From contig JAKAZP010000003.1 in assembly GCA_021815905.1 (NCBI GenBank), positions 1-22,867 on the forward strand: 22,867 nucleotides of DNA, given 5' to 3'. Numbering within the stretch: position 1 is the first letter of the stretch; each line of letters opens with the position of its first letter. Shown in pieces: positions 1-11,521 of this stretch. Under the pieces are notes generated by a model, which saw nothing but the letters and a program-made list of their open reading frames with translations, was not told the DNA's origin and did no database searches. The position numbers were made by a program, and so were the translations under genes. Origin of the DNA: Pseudomonadota bacterium. GTDB taxonomy: Bacteria > Pseudomonadota > Gammaproteobacteria > Steroidobacterales > Steroidobacteraceae.

Positions 1-797
1 AGATTCTGGAGTCGAACGGCTCGAGCTCCATGGCGAGCGTCTGCGGCAGCTCGCTCGCGCTGATGGATGCGGGCGTGCCGATCAAGGCGCCCGTGGCGGG
101 CGTCGCGATGGGCCTGGTGCTCGAGGGCGGCCGCTACAAGGTCCTCACCGACATCCTCGGCGACGAGGATCACCTCGGCGACATGGACTTCAAGGTCGCC
201 GGCACGAAGGACGGCGTGACCGCGCTGCAGATGGACATCAAGGTCGAGGGCGTCACGCCCGAGATCATGAAGGTCGCCCTGGATCAGGCGCGCGAAGGAC
301 GCCTGCACATCCTCGGGGAGATGAGCAAGGTCATCCGCGAGCCGCGCGCGCGCATGTCGGAGTGGGCGCCGTCCATCATCACCCTGAAGATCGACCCGGA
401 GAAGATCCGCGACGTGATCGGCAAGGGCGGGGCGGTGATCCGGCAGATCACGGAGGAGACCGGCACCACCATCGACATCGAGAACGACGGCACCGTGAAG
501 ATCGCCTCGGTGAACGGCACCGCCGGGCGCGAGGCGCAGCGGCGCATCGAGCTGATCACGGCCGACGTGGAAGTCGGGCACATCTACGAGGGCAAGGTCG
601 CCCGCCTGATGGACTTCGGCGCCTTCGTGACCATCCTGCCGGGCCGCGACGGCCTGGTGCACATCTCCCAGATCTCCAACGACCGCGTGGAGCGCGTGAG
701 CGACAAGCTGAAGGAAGGCGACGTCATCCGCGTGAAGGTCCTGGAAGTCGACCGTCAGGGAAGAATCCGCCTGTCGATGCGGGACGTCGACGGGTAA
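1..797 (+). CDS. pnp: Polyribonucleotide nucleotidyltransferase (PNPase), 3' part
   Basis: This is the C-terminal part (about 264 residues, reading in frame from base 3) of PNPase, the phosphorolytic 3'-5' exoribonuclease that degrades RNA and partners with RNase E. The open start shows the end of the second RNase PH domain ([12 protein letters not shown], then [15 protein letters not shown], a hallmark of the active core). A KH domain follows with its GXXG loop in VIGKGGAVI, and then an S1 RNA-binding domain ([15 protein letters not shown] ... GLVHISQI). The protein ends a few residues after the S1 domain ([11 protein letters not shown]), so it lacks the longer Ala/Pro/Glu tail of the E. coli enzyme. 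The gene is truncated only by the window edge. It converges on gluQ with 11 bases between the stop codons, and I see no hairpin terminator there. Confidence 0.97.
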   Translation, partial: ILESNGSSSMASVCGSSLALMDAGVPIKAPVAGVAMGLVLEGGRYKVLTDILGDEDHLGDMDFKVAGTKDGVTALQMDIKVEGVTPEIMKVALDQAREGRLHILGEMSKVIREPRARMSEWAPSIITLKIDPEKIRDVIGKGGAVIRQITEETGTTIDIENDGTVKIASVNGTAGREAQRRIELITADVEVGHIYEGKVARLMDFGAFVTILPGRDGLVHISQISNDRVERVSDKLKEGDVIRVKVLEVDRQGRIRLSMRDVDG

Positions 798-808
798 TTC
801 GAAGCGCC

Positions 809-1774
809 TCAGGCTACTTCCAACGCAATCTGCCTCGGCAGGGGCGCCGGCCGTTCATTCCAACGGCCGGCCGCCCATTCGAGCAGGGTCGCGGCCGGCG
901 CGCCCGCGAGCTGCGCGGGCGGCGGCAGACCGAGGAGCCGAAGAGCCTGCGACACCTGCGCGCCCGCCTGGTGCGCATCGAGCGCCGTGGCGCGGCGCGA
1001 TTTCGAGAGCTTCCCGCCGGTGCTCTCGAGCAGCAGTGGCAGATGCGCGTGGCGCGGTACCGCCAAGCGCAGTGCGCGCTGCAGGGCGATCTGCCAGCCG
1101 GTGCTCTCGAGCAGGTCTGCCCCGCGAACGACGTCGGTGATGCCTTGGCTCGCATCGTCCACGACGACCGCCAGCTGATATGCGAACACGCCATCCCGGC
1201 GCCGCACGATGACATCTCCCAACTCTTTCAGGGCGATCGCGACGGGGCCCTGGAACCGGTCCTCGAAGGTGATGGCCTGGCTTTGATCGATCCTGAAGCG
1301 GATCGCCGCGGCGCCGGGCCGCCGGGGTCCTTCGCGGCAGGTGCCTGGATAGGGCGTACCGCTGGCCATCCTTGGCGGCAGGGCACCCGGCCCGCGTATC
1401 CGCACGCGGGCGCTCGCCTCCTGAGTCGGCTCGCCCCCGGTGGCGAGCTCCCGGCGCGAGCAGCTGCACTCGAACGTGAGGCCGGCCGAGCGCAGCGATT
1501 CGAGCGCCTGCGCGTAAAGGTGCGTGCGCCGGCTCTGATATTCGACCTCGCCATCCCAGGGAAGTCCGAAGGCCTCGAGTGTCCTCAGGATCTCATCGGC
1601 GCTGCCGGGGACGAGGCGCGCGCGGTCGAGGTCCTCCATGCGCACGAGCCAGCGCCCGCCGCGGCTGCGGGCGTCGAGGAAGCTGCCGACGGCAGCCAGC
1701 AGGGAGCCGAGGTGCAATGACCCCGTGGGGGAGGGCGCGAAACGGCCGACGTAGCCCCTATCGGTATCTGTCGT
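809..1774 (-). CDS. gluQ: Glutamyl-Q tRNA(Asp) synthetase (GluQRS)
   Basis: GluQRS is a truncated glutamyl-tRNA synthetase paralogue that attaches glutamate to the queuosine base of tRNA-Asp. The protein shows the Rossmann start YVGRFAPSPTGSLHLGS with the HIGH-like LHLG, the GRWLVRMEDLD segment, a zinc site built from CSC and a later YPGTC, the FAYQLAVVVDD and VRGADLL motifs, and a KLSKS loop. No anticodon-binding domain follows, as expected for the family. The start is a problem. The only standard start codon is TTG at 1717, which would remove the first half of the HIGH region. The reading frame stays open upstream, and an ACG at 1774 gives (M)TDTDRGYVGRF, close to the E. coli N-terminus as I recall it. 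I used 1774, which overlaps the end of dksA by 17 bases. Co-transcription with dksA is likely, as in E. coli. Confidence 0.9.
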   Translation of the reverse strand, partial: TTDTDRGYVGRFAPSPTGSLHLGSLLAAVGSFLDARSRGGRWLVRMEDLDRARLVPGSADEILRTLEAFGLPWDGEVEYQSRRTHLYAQALESLRSAGLTFECSCSRRELATGGEPTQEASARVRIRGPGALPPRMASGTPYPGTCREGPRRPGAAAIRFRIDQSQAITFEDRFQGPVAIALKELGDVIVRRRDGVFAYQLAVVVDDASQGITDVVRGADLLESTGWQIALQRALRLAVPRHAHLPLLLESTGGKLSKSRRATALDAHQAGAQVSQALRLLGLPPPAQLAGAPAATLLEWAAGRWNERPAPLPRQIALEVA

Positions 1775-2588
1775 CGCGGTCGCCGTACTGCCGCTCGCGC
1801 CGCTCGCGGCGCTCCTGGGCCTCGATGCTCAGGGTGGCGACCGGGCGCGCCTCCAGGCGCTTGATGCCGATCTCCTCGCCGGTCTCCAGGCAATAGCCGT
1901 ACGAGCCGTCATCGATCCGCTTCAGCGCCTCGTCGATCTTGCGAATGAGCTTGCGCTCGCGATCGCGGGTGCGCAGCTCCAGGCTGAATTCCTCCTCCTG
2001 GGTGGCGCGGTCGTTGGGATCGGGGAAGTTGGCCGCTTCGTCCTTCATGTGAGAGACGGTGCGGTCGACCTCGACCATCAGATCGAGCTTCCAGCTGTTG
2101 AGGATCTGGCGGAAGTGCTCGAGCTGCGCCTTGCTCATGTACTGCTCGCCGCGCTTGACGATGTACGGCTGTACGTTGCGCGGACCTGCGAGGAGGCTTC
2201 CGGGCTCCGCGCTCTCGGCCTCGTCGCCCTCCGGAGCGGCGGAGGCGGTCACGGCACGGGGCGTGTGGAGGTCATCCTGGGGGTGCTGTGCGGGCGTCTT
2301 CCCCGCCGGGGAGGTCGCCTTTGATGTCGAATGAGCGGCCTTGCGCATCTCGGTGGTTGTTTCCGTAGTCATGGGGGTGATGTGCGGCGTCGCCGCCGCA
2401 GGGGCGTGCGCCCGAGCCGGCGCAGCCGCGGTCTTGTGAACGTGAGCGGCCGCCACTTTGGCGCGCTCGAGGTCCCTGCGTCGCTCCTCCGGCGGCCGGC
2501 GAGTCGCCGCTGGCTTCTTGGCCGCGGGCCTCGGGGGTGCCGCCTTTTTACCCTTCGCGGTCTTCGGCGCGGGTTTCTTGGCCGGCAT
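1758..2588 (-). CDS. dksA: RNA polymerase-binding transcription factor DksA, long-tailed and poor in zinc ligands
   Basis: DksA binds the secondary channel of RNA polymerase and acts with ppGpp in the stringent response. The 276-residue protein has a DksA core from about residue 142 (KRGEQYMSKAQLEHFR). The coiled coil carries the tip motif D190-P-N-D193-R-A195, equivalent to the DxxDxA needed for function in E. coli. The C-terminal globular part differs from the four-cysteine zinc finger: its ligand positions read C233, T236, S254 and A257. The first ~130 residues are low-complexity, rich in Lys, Ala and Pro, and resemble histone-H1-like tails. The ATG at 2588 is well supported by GAGGAG six bases upstream and by a promoter at 2630-2657. 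It overlaps gluQ downstream. Tail function is unknown; nucleic-acid contact is a guess. Confidence 0.95.
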   Translation of the reverse strand: MPAKKPAPKTAKGKKAAPPRPAAKKPAATRRPPEERRRDLERAKVAAAHVHKTAAAPARAHAPAAATPHITPMTTETTTEMRKAAHSTSKATSPAGKTPAQHPQDDLHTPRAVTASAAPEGDEAESAEPGSLLAGPRNVQPYIVKRGEQYMSKAQLEHFRQILNSWKLDLMVEVDRTVSHMKDEAANFPDPNDRATQEEEFSLELRTRDRERKLIRKIDEALKRIDDGSYGYCLETGEEIGIKRLEARPVATLSIEAQERRERRERQYGDRDDRYR

Positions 2589-2629
2589 CAGTCGCTCCTC
2601 AAAAGCATGAGCCTCGTGAAGGACGCGCG

Positions 2630-2657
2630 ATTATACCGGCGTACCGAAGTCTGTACA
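2630..2657 (-). promoter_or_regulatory. Sigma-70-type promoter of dksA
   Basis: On the minus strand a perfect TATAAT (-10) lies at 2635-2630. A 16-base spacer separates it from TGTACA at 2657-2652, a four-of-six match to the -35 consensus. Predicted transcription starts near 2623, about 35 bases before the dksA ATG. The bases just after the -10 (CGCGCGTCC) are very G+C-rich, the discriminator type linked to inhibition by ppGpp/DksA. The promoter sits in the 97-base gap between queF and dksA, so dksA-gluQ can be transcribed apart from queF. Confidence 0.65.
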
Positions 2658-2685
2658 GTCTGGGAATAAGGGATCTAAGGAGTAC

Positions 2686-3075
2686 TTAAGAAAGGATGAC
2701 CGGCGGGGCCGGCCGCCAGTCCGCCTGGCGCCGCTCCACGATCACGCGGGTGTGGATGCCGCCCCGGACCTTGAATCGGGCCTCGAGGCGCAGGAACCGC
2801 GGCGAGAGCGTCCGTGCGAGGTGGTCGGCGATCTCGTTGGCCACCGCCTCGTGGAAGGCGCCGCGGTCGCGGAACGACCAGATGTAGAGCTTCAGTGACT
2901 TGAGCTCCACGCAGGCGCGGTCGGGCACGTACTCGAGCTCGAGCGTTGCGAAGTCCGGCTGCCCGGTCTTCGGGCAGAGGCAGGTGAATTCCGGAATCCG
3001 CATGCGGATGGTGTAATCGTGCTCCGGCCGCGGATTGGCGAAGGTCTCGAGATCACTCGTGGGCTGGGAGGGCAT
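2686..3075 (-). CDS. queF: NADPH-dependent 7-cyano-7-deazaguanine (preQ0) reductase, short type
   Basis: QueF reduces the nitrile of preQ0 to the amine preQ1, the last step before the base is inserted into tRNA for queuosine synthesis. At 129 residues this is the short, YkvM-like single-domain (T-fold) type, not the long two-domain enzyme of E. coli. [13 protein letters not shown] carries the nucleophilic cysteine (C34, by alignment from memory with C55 of the B. subtilis enzyme) and the general-acid aspartate D41. ELKSLKLY with E57 is the QueF signature that distinguishes it from GTP cyclohydrolase I, and [10 protein letters not shown] follows. The gene diverges from smc across a 220-base gap that holds a repeat element. 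It lies upstream of dksA-gluQ on the same strand. Confidence 0.95.
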   Translation of the reverse strand: MPSQPTSDLETFANPRPEHDYTIRMRIPEFTCLCPKTGQPDFATLELEYVPDRACVELKSLKLYIWSFRDRGAFHEAVANEIADHLARTLSPRFLRLEARFKVRGGIHTRVIVERRQADWRPAPPVILS

Positions 3076-3094
3076 GGGGAATTACTTTATCATG

Positions 3095-3247
3095 AGCGCT
3101 GGATCCGGGCTCCTGCCCGGCCCAGCGCTGCTTTGGGAAAAAAGCGTGGTTTTTTCCCAAAGCGCGCTCGGCGGACGAAGCAGTGCTTCGCTGGAAGGCA
3201 CCGCCTCGCCCTTCGGCGGCGGGGCACGTCCCTGTGCCTGAGCGCGG
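3095..3247. repeat. Dispersed hairpin element, copy A (family I)
   Basis: This copy lies in the queF/smc divergent gap, in reverse orientation to the copies after ligA. Module I (3095-3129) is a nested palindrome: outer arms AGCGCTGG/CCCAGCGCT enclose CCGGGC/GCCCGG. Module II (3130-3163) is a 14-bp perfect stem, GCTTTGGGAAAAAA paired with TTTTTTCCCAAAGC around loop GCGTGG. A segment of about 45 bases absent from the other copies follows and holds its own palindrome, CGAAGCA-G-TGCTTCG. Module III then has GGCAC/GTGCC arms in GCGGCGGGGCAC...CCTGTGCCTG. The element looks like a REP/BIME-type intergenic repeat. It may contain or overlap promoter sequences for smc. Confidence 0.8.
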
Positions 3248-3295
3248 GATTCTGTGTAATCGCGGGGCGGTCATGAGTTTCGGAAGACAGCATAG

Positions 3296-6200
3296 ATGCG
3301 GCTGACCAAGATCAAGCTCGCCGGCTTCAAATCCTTCGTCGATCCCACGCAAGTCAGCTTTCCCAGCAATCTCACCGGTGTCGTCGGCCCGAACGGCTGC
3401 GGCAAGTCCAACGTCATCGACGCGGTGCGCTGGGTCATGGGGGAGCTCTCGGCCAAGCATCTGCGCGGCGACAACATGGCGGATGTGATCTTCAACGGCT
3501 CCTCGGCGCGCAAGCCCGTCGGGACCGCCTCGGTGGAGCTCGTCTTCGACAACTCCGACGGCAAGATCGGCGGCGCCTACGCGAGCTACAACGAGATCTC
3601 GCTGAAGCGCCAGGTCGCGCGCGACGGCTCCTCCGGCTATTACATCAACGGCGCGCGCTGCCGGCGCAAGGACATCACGCAGCTGTTCCTCGGCACGGGC
3701 CTGGGCTCGCGCAGCTACGCCATCATCGAGCAGGGCACGATCTCGCGCGTCATCGAGGCCAAGGCCGAGGACATGCGCGCCTTCGTGGAGGAGGCCGCCG
3801 GCATCTCCCGCTACAAGGAGCGGCGCAAGGAGACCGAGAGCCGCATCGGCGAGACGCGCGAGAACCTGGAGCGCCTGCAGGACGTTCGCGATGAGGTCGA
3901 GAAGCAGATCCGCCACCTGCAGCGCCAGGCGGCGACCGCGCGCCGCTACCAGACCCTGAAGGAGGAGGAGCGGCGCCTGAGCGCCGAGCTGCTCGCGCTT
4001 CGCCTGAAGGAGCTCGACAGCGGCGCGCAGATCCACGACAGCGCGACCCGCGCGCGGGAGCTGCAGATGCAGGCGGCGCTGGCCGACCAGCGCGCCGCCG
4101 AGGCTTCCATCGAGACCCAGCGCACGCAGCATGGCGCGGCCACGGAGCGTGTCTCGGCCGTCCAGGGCCGCTACTACGAGATCGGGGCGCAGATCTCGCG
4201 CCTCGAGCAGGCGATCCAACATACGCGGGAGCTGCGGGAGCGGCAGCGGGCCGACCTCGCCAAGACGCGCGCGACGCTGACCGAGCTCGGTGCGCACATC
4301 GGGCGCGACGAGCTGCAGCTCGCCGGGCTCGCCGAGGAGATCGCGCAGGCGGCGCCGCAGCTCGGTGAGGCGCAGAGCGCCGAGGCCGCCGCGGCCGGGG
4401 CGCTGGAGGCTGCCGAGGGCGAGCTCGCCGCCTGGCAGCAGCGCTGGGAGCAGTTGAATCAGGCGCTCGGCGCCGCCGACCGCACCACGCAGGTGGAGCG
4501 GGCGCGCATCGAGCAGCTCGAGAACCAACTGCGGCGGCTCAAGGGCCAGCTCGAGCGTCTCACCCTCGAGCGCGAGGCGCTCGAGGCGCAGGAATCGAGT
4601 GAGCTGCTCGCCGAGCTCACCGAGCAGGAATCGCAGGCGCGGGAGCAGAGCGACTCCCTCGCCGCTTCGCTGCGCGTGGCGCTCGAGCGGGTGCAGAGCG
4701 CACGCGCCGGCCAGCGGGCCGCCGAGGAGGCGCTCGAGAGCGCGCGCGGGGAGCGCGAGCGCACCCGCGCGGAAAGCACTTCGCTCGAGGCCGTGCAGAA
4801 AGCGGCGCTGTCGGCGAGCGCAGGCCAGGCGACGGAATGGCTCGGTGAAGTCGGGCTGGCGGGGCGCCCCCGCATCGCCCAGACGCTCGAGGTGGAGCCG
4901 GGCTGGGAGCTTGCCGTCGAGACCGCGCTCGGGGATTACCTCGAGGCCGTGTGCGTCGACAGTCTGGATGAGCTCGCAGGTCCGCTCGAGCAGCTGGCCC
5001 GCGGGCGTGTCGCCCTCGTCGAGGGCGCCGCGGGTACGGGCGGCGGCGCGGCGCCGGCAGGCACCGAGGGCTCACTCGCCTCGAAGGTCTCCGGTCCCTC
5101 GGCCGTGTTGGCGCAGCTCGCGGGCGTCCTCACCGCGGAGTCGCTGGCGCAAGCGCTGCGGCTGCGCGGCGCCCTGGCTGCGGGGCAGTCCGTCATCACG
5201 CGCGGGGGAGAGTGGCTGGGCCGCGACTGGCTGCGGGTCAGCCGCGGCGTGGATCATCATCTCGGTGTCATCGAGCGCGAGCATCGGCTGAAAGCGCTGC
5301 GCGCGGCGGTGCAGTCGGCCGAGGCGCGTGTTCACGAGGCGGAGGATCGGCTCGCCGCGGTGCGCGAGAGCCTGTCCCAGGCGGAGGCTGAGCGGGACGG
5401 CAGCCAGGCCGGGATCCAGGCCGTGCACCGCCGGCATGCCGATATCACCGGACAGCTCGAAGCCGCGCGCGCGCGCGCGCAGGAGACGGCGCTGCGCCGC
5501 CAACGCATCGAGTCCGAGACCGCCGAGCATGCGCGTGAGATCGCCGCCACCGAAGAGGGCCTCGGCCGCGCCGGAGAGACCCTGGAGCAGGGGCTCGCGG
5601 TCGGAATCGACCTGAACCTGCGGCGCGAGGAGCTCGAGAGCGAGCGGGAGATGCGCCGCGAGGCGCTCACCGGCGCGCGCTCGCGCGCACAGGCGGCGCA
5701 GGTTGCCGCGCGCGACCTGCTGATCCGCATCGAGTCGCGCCGCTCGACCGAGGCCTCGGTGAGAGTGAGCCTGGGCAGGATGGTGGAGCAGCGCGCGCAG
5801 CTCGAGCGGCAACGCCAGAGCCTGGAGGAGGAGCTCTGCGGCGGCGACGGTCCGATCCTGGAGCTCGAGGCGCGGCTCAACGAAGCGCTCGCCGCCCGGC
5901 TCGAGGTGGAGGCGCAGCTCGCCGCGGCGCGCCATGCGCTGGACGAGGCCGACGCGGCCCTGCGTGCGCTCGATGAGCAGCGCCTGCTCGCCGAGCGGCG
6001 GGTCAACGAGGCGCGCGAGGCGATGGAAGCGGCGCGGCTCGCCGCGCAGGAGAACCGGGTGCGGCGCGAGGGGCTCGCCGAGCAGTTCGCGCAGACGCAT
6101 TTCGATCTCGCGGAGGTGCAGCAGAGCCTCGCGGCCGACGCCGCCATCCCCGCCTGGGAGGACCGGCTCACCGAGACCCGCGCCGGGATCGAGAAGCTCG

Positions 6201-6811
6201 GCCAGGTCAACCTCGCCGCGATCGATGAGCTCAAGGAGCAGACCGAGCGCCAGGAGTATCTGGATCGCCAGTTCACCGATCTGACCTCCGCGCTCGAGAC
6301 CCTGGAGGAGGCGATGCGGCGCATCGACAAGGAGACGGGCAGCCGCTTCGAGGAGACCTTCGAGCGCATCAACTCGGGTCTCAAGGAGCGATTCCCGCGC
6401 CTCTTCGGCGGCGGTCACGCCTATCTCGAGCTCGTGGGTGAGGATCCCTTGAGCGCGGGCATCGCGATCATGGCCCGTCCGCCGGGCAAGAAGAACAGCA
6501 GCATCCACCTGCTCTCGGGCGGGGAGAAGGCGCTCACCGCCGTGGCGCTCGTCTTCTCGATTTTCGACCTGAACCCGGCGCCCTTCTGCCTGCTCGATGA
6601 GGTGGACGCGCCGCTCGATGAGCACAATGTCGGCCGTTTCTGCGATATCGTGCGCGATATGTCGGCTCGCGTGCAGTTCATCTTCATCACCCACAACAAG
6701 ACGACCATGGAGCTTGCGTCCCAGCTTCTCGGCGTGACCATGCACGAGCCCGGTGTCTCGCGGCTCGTGGCCGTCGACGTCGACGAGGCAGTCCGGCTCG
6801 CAGCCGTCTGA
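3296..6811 (+). CDS. smc: Chromosome segregation protein SMC
   Basis: SMC is the ATPase of the SMC-ScpAB condensin that folds and segregates the chromosome. The 1171-residue protein has the full architecture: an N-terminal ATPase half with Walker A G31PNGCGKS38, and the Q-loop/early head segment ending in EEAAGISRYKERRKET. A long coiled coil follows, rich in Glu, Arg, Ala and Leu. A hinge lies around residues 510-625 (VETALGDYLEAVCVDS), then the returning coil. The C-terminal head carries the signature LLSGGEKALTAVAL (about 1071-1085) and Walker B CLLDEVDAPLDEHN (about 1096-1110). The partner genes scpA and scpB lie about 7 kb downstream. The nearest -10-like sequence is TGTAAT at 3255-3260, without a convincing -35; GGAAG lies about 10 bases before the ATG. 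The gap to zipA is 16 bases, so co-transcription is likely. Confidence 0.98.
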   Translation: MRLTKIKLAGFKSFVDPTQVSFPSNLTGVVGPNGCGKSNVIDAVRWVMGELSAKHLRGDNMADVIFNGSSARKPVGTASVELVFDNSDGKIGGAYASYNEISLKRQVARDGSSGYYINGARCRRKDITQLFLGTGLGSRSYAIIEQGTISRVIEAKAEDMRAFVEEAAGISRYKERRKETESRIGETRENLERLQDVRDEVEKQIRHLQRQAATARRYQTLKEEERRLSAELLALRLKELDSGAQIHDSATRARELQMQAALADQRAAEASIETQRTQHGAATERVSAVQGRYYEIGAQISRLEQAIQHTRELRERQRADLAKTRATLTELGAHIGRDELQLAGLAEEIAQAAPQLGEAQSAEAAAAGALEAAEGELAAWQQRWEQLNQALGAADRTTQVERARIEQLENQLRRLKGQLERLTLEREALEAQESSELLAELTEQESQAREQSDSLAASLRVALERVQSARAGQRAAEEALESARGERERTRAESTSLEAVQKAALSASAGQATEWLGEVGLAGRPRIAQTLEVEPGWELAVETALGDYLEAVCVDSLDELAGPLEQLARGRVALVEGAAGTGGGAAPAGTEGSLASKVSGPSAVLAQLAGVLTAESLAQALRLRGALAAGQSVITRGGEWLGRDWLRVSRGVDHHLGVIEREHRLKALRAAVQSAEARVHEAEDRLAAVRESLSQAEAERDGSQAGIQAVHRRHADITGQLEAARARAQETALRRQRIESETAEHAREIAATEEGLGRAGETLEQGLAVGIDLNLRREELESEREMRREALTGARSRAQAAQVAARDLLIRIESRRSTEASVRVSLGRMVEQRAQLERQRQSLEEELCGGDGPILELEARLNEALAARLEVEAQLAAARHALDEADAALRALDEQRLLAERRVNEAREAMEAARLAAQENRVRREGLAEQFAQTHFDLAEVQQSLAADAAIPAWEDRLTETRAGIEKLGQVNLAAIDELKEQTERQEYLDRQFTDLTSALETLEEAMRRIDKETGSRFEETFERINSGLKERFPRLFGGGHAYLELVGEDPLSAGIAIMARPPGKKNSSIHLLSGGEKALTAVALVFSIFDLNPAPFCLLDEVDAPLDEHNVGRFCDIVRDMSARVQFIFITHNKTTMELASQLLGVTMHEPGVSRLVAVDVDEAVRLAAV

Positions 6812-6827
6812 TCATCCGGTGCCGCCC

Positions 6828-9915
<3,088 letters not shown>

Positions 9916-9926
9916 TTCCCTGCACG

Positions 9927-10018
9927 CGCCGCCGCAGGTGGCGGGGCTTTGGGCAAAAACCGCGTTTTTGCCCAAAGCAGCGCTGGGCCGGGCAGGAGCC
10001 CGGATCCGGCGCTACCAC
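9927..10018. repeat. Dispersed hairpin element, copy B (family I)
   Basis: This is the first of two tandem 92-base units between convergent ligA and the lipoprotein gene. It differs from copy C at a single base (GGATCCG versus GGATCCA). Module II (9946-9978) is a perfect 15-bp stem, GCTTTGGGCAAAAAC paired with GTTTTTGCCCAAAGC around CGC. Module I (from 9979) has arms AGCGCTGG and, near 10007-10013, CCGGCGCT, around CCGGGC-AGGA-GCCCGG. The T-run is inside the stem, so it is not a standard intrinsic terminator, though it could still block read-through. Confidence 0.85.
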
Positions 10019-10048
10019 CGAGCGCGCCCCAGGCACAGGGAAGTGCCC

Positions 10049-10140
10049 CGCCGCCGCAGGTGGCGGGGCTTTGGGCAAAAACCGCGTTTTTGCCCAAAGC
10101 AGCGCTGGGCCGGGCAGGAGCCCGGATCCAGCGCTACCAC
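10049..10140. repeat. Dispersed hairpin element, copy C (family I)
   Basis: This second tandem unit lies 122 bases from copy B. Module II is at 10068-10100 and module I starts at 10101 with arms AGCGCTGG and CCAGCGCT. The 30-base spacer between B and C (10019-10048) contains GGCAC/GTGCC arms and is matched, inverted, by the right end of copy A, so the full unit is longer than 92 bases. Copy C ends five bases before the stop codon of the parvulin lipoprotein gene. Confidence 0.85.
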
Positions 10141-10145
10141 AAAGC

Positions 10146-11102
<957 letters not shown>

Positions 11103-11164
11103 GAGAGCTCTCGTTGGTTGCAGACGATGAGGTGCGACAGTGCGCCCGTGTGGCGGGCGAAAGG

Positions 11165-11518
11165 TTAGTGAGAACGGGACTCGCTCGGCGCGTACGCCAC
11201 GATGCTGAGCGCATGGATGCCGCGCCCCATGAGCGGCGCGACCGCGGAGTAGACCATGCGGTGCCGCTCCAGTTGCGGGCGGCCGGCGAATGCCGGCGCC
11301 ACCAGCGTCACCCGGTAATGCCCGCCCTCGCGCGCGCCCGCGTGACCGGCGTGCCGGGCGCTGTCGTCGACCACCTCTATCGATAGCGGGGCGAACGCCT
11401 GCTCGAGGGTGGCGCGAATCTCGGTTGCGCTGGGCTTACGCGTAACAGGTTTCCCGGCTGGTTCAGAAGGTCGCGTATGATAGCGTTTCCCGCGCGTAGT
11501 CGTGCGAAAGCGATTCAA
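11165..11518 (-). CDS. bolA: BolA family protein
   Basis: BolA proteins are small class II KH-like proteins. They act with monothiol glutaredoxins in iron-sulfur trafficking and affect morphology and stress responses. The core IRATLEQAFAPLSIEVVDDS, RHAGHAG, GHYRVTLVAPAFAG, RHRMVYSAV and GIHALSIVAYAP matches the family from end to end. The start is uncertain. The only standard start is TTG at 11518 (117 residues), with no ribosome-binding site and a perfect hairpin three bases upstream. Homologues usually start about eight residues before the core, where the codon is ACG (11443), which would give 92 residues. A TATCAT at 11482-11477 on the minus strand could be a -10 for that shorter form. The gene diverges from yciO. 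Confidence 0.88.
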   Translation of the reverse strand: MNRFRTTTRGKRYHTRPSEPAGKPVTRKPSATEIRATLEQAFAPLSIEVVDDSARHAGHAGAREGGHYRVTLVAPAFAGRPQLERHRMVYSAVAPLMGRGIHALSIVAYAPSESRSH

Positions 11519-11521
11519 TCA

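Noticed and set aside
362..1720. A 452-codon plus-strand frame spanning the pnp end and gluQ
   Set aside because: It is out of frame with pnp and antisense to gluQ, both of which match known families throughout.
3053..6745. Long antisense open frames across smc (491 and 557 codons)
   Set aside because: Low-complexity Leu/Arg/Ala translations reflect the coiled-coil codon use of smc. No family motif or ribosome-binding site was seen.
9946..9978. Module II hairpin as a standard Rho-independent terminator
   Set aside because: The T-run is within the stem and no T-tract follows the hairpin on either strand, so the classic structure is absent.
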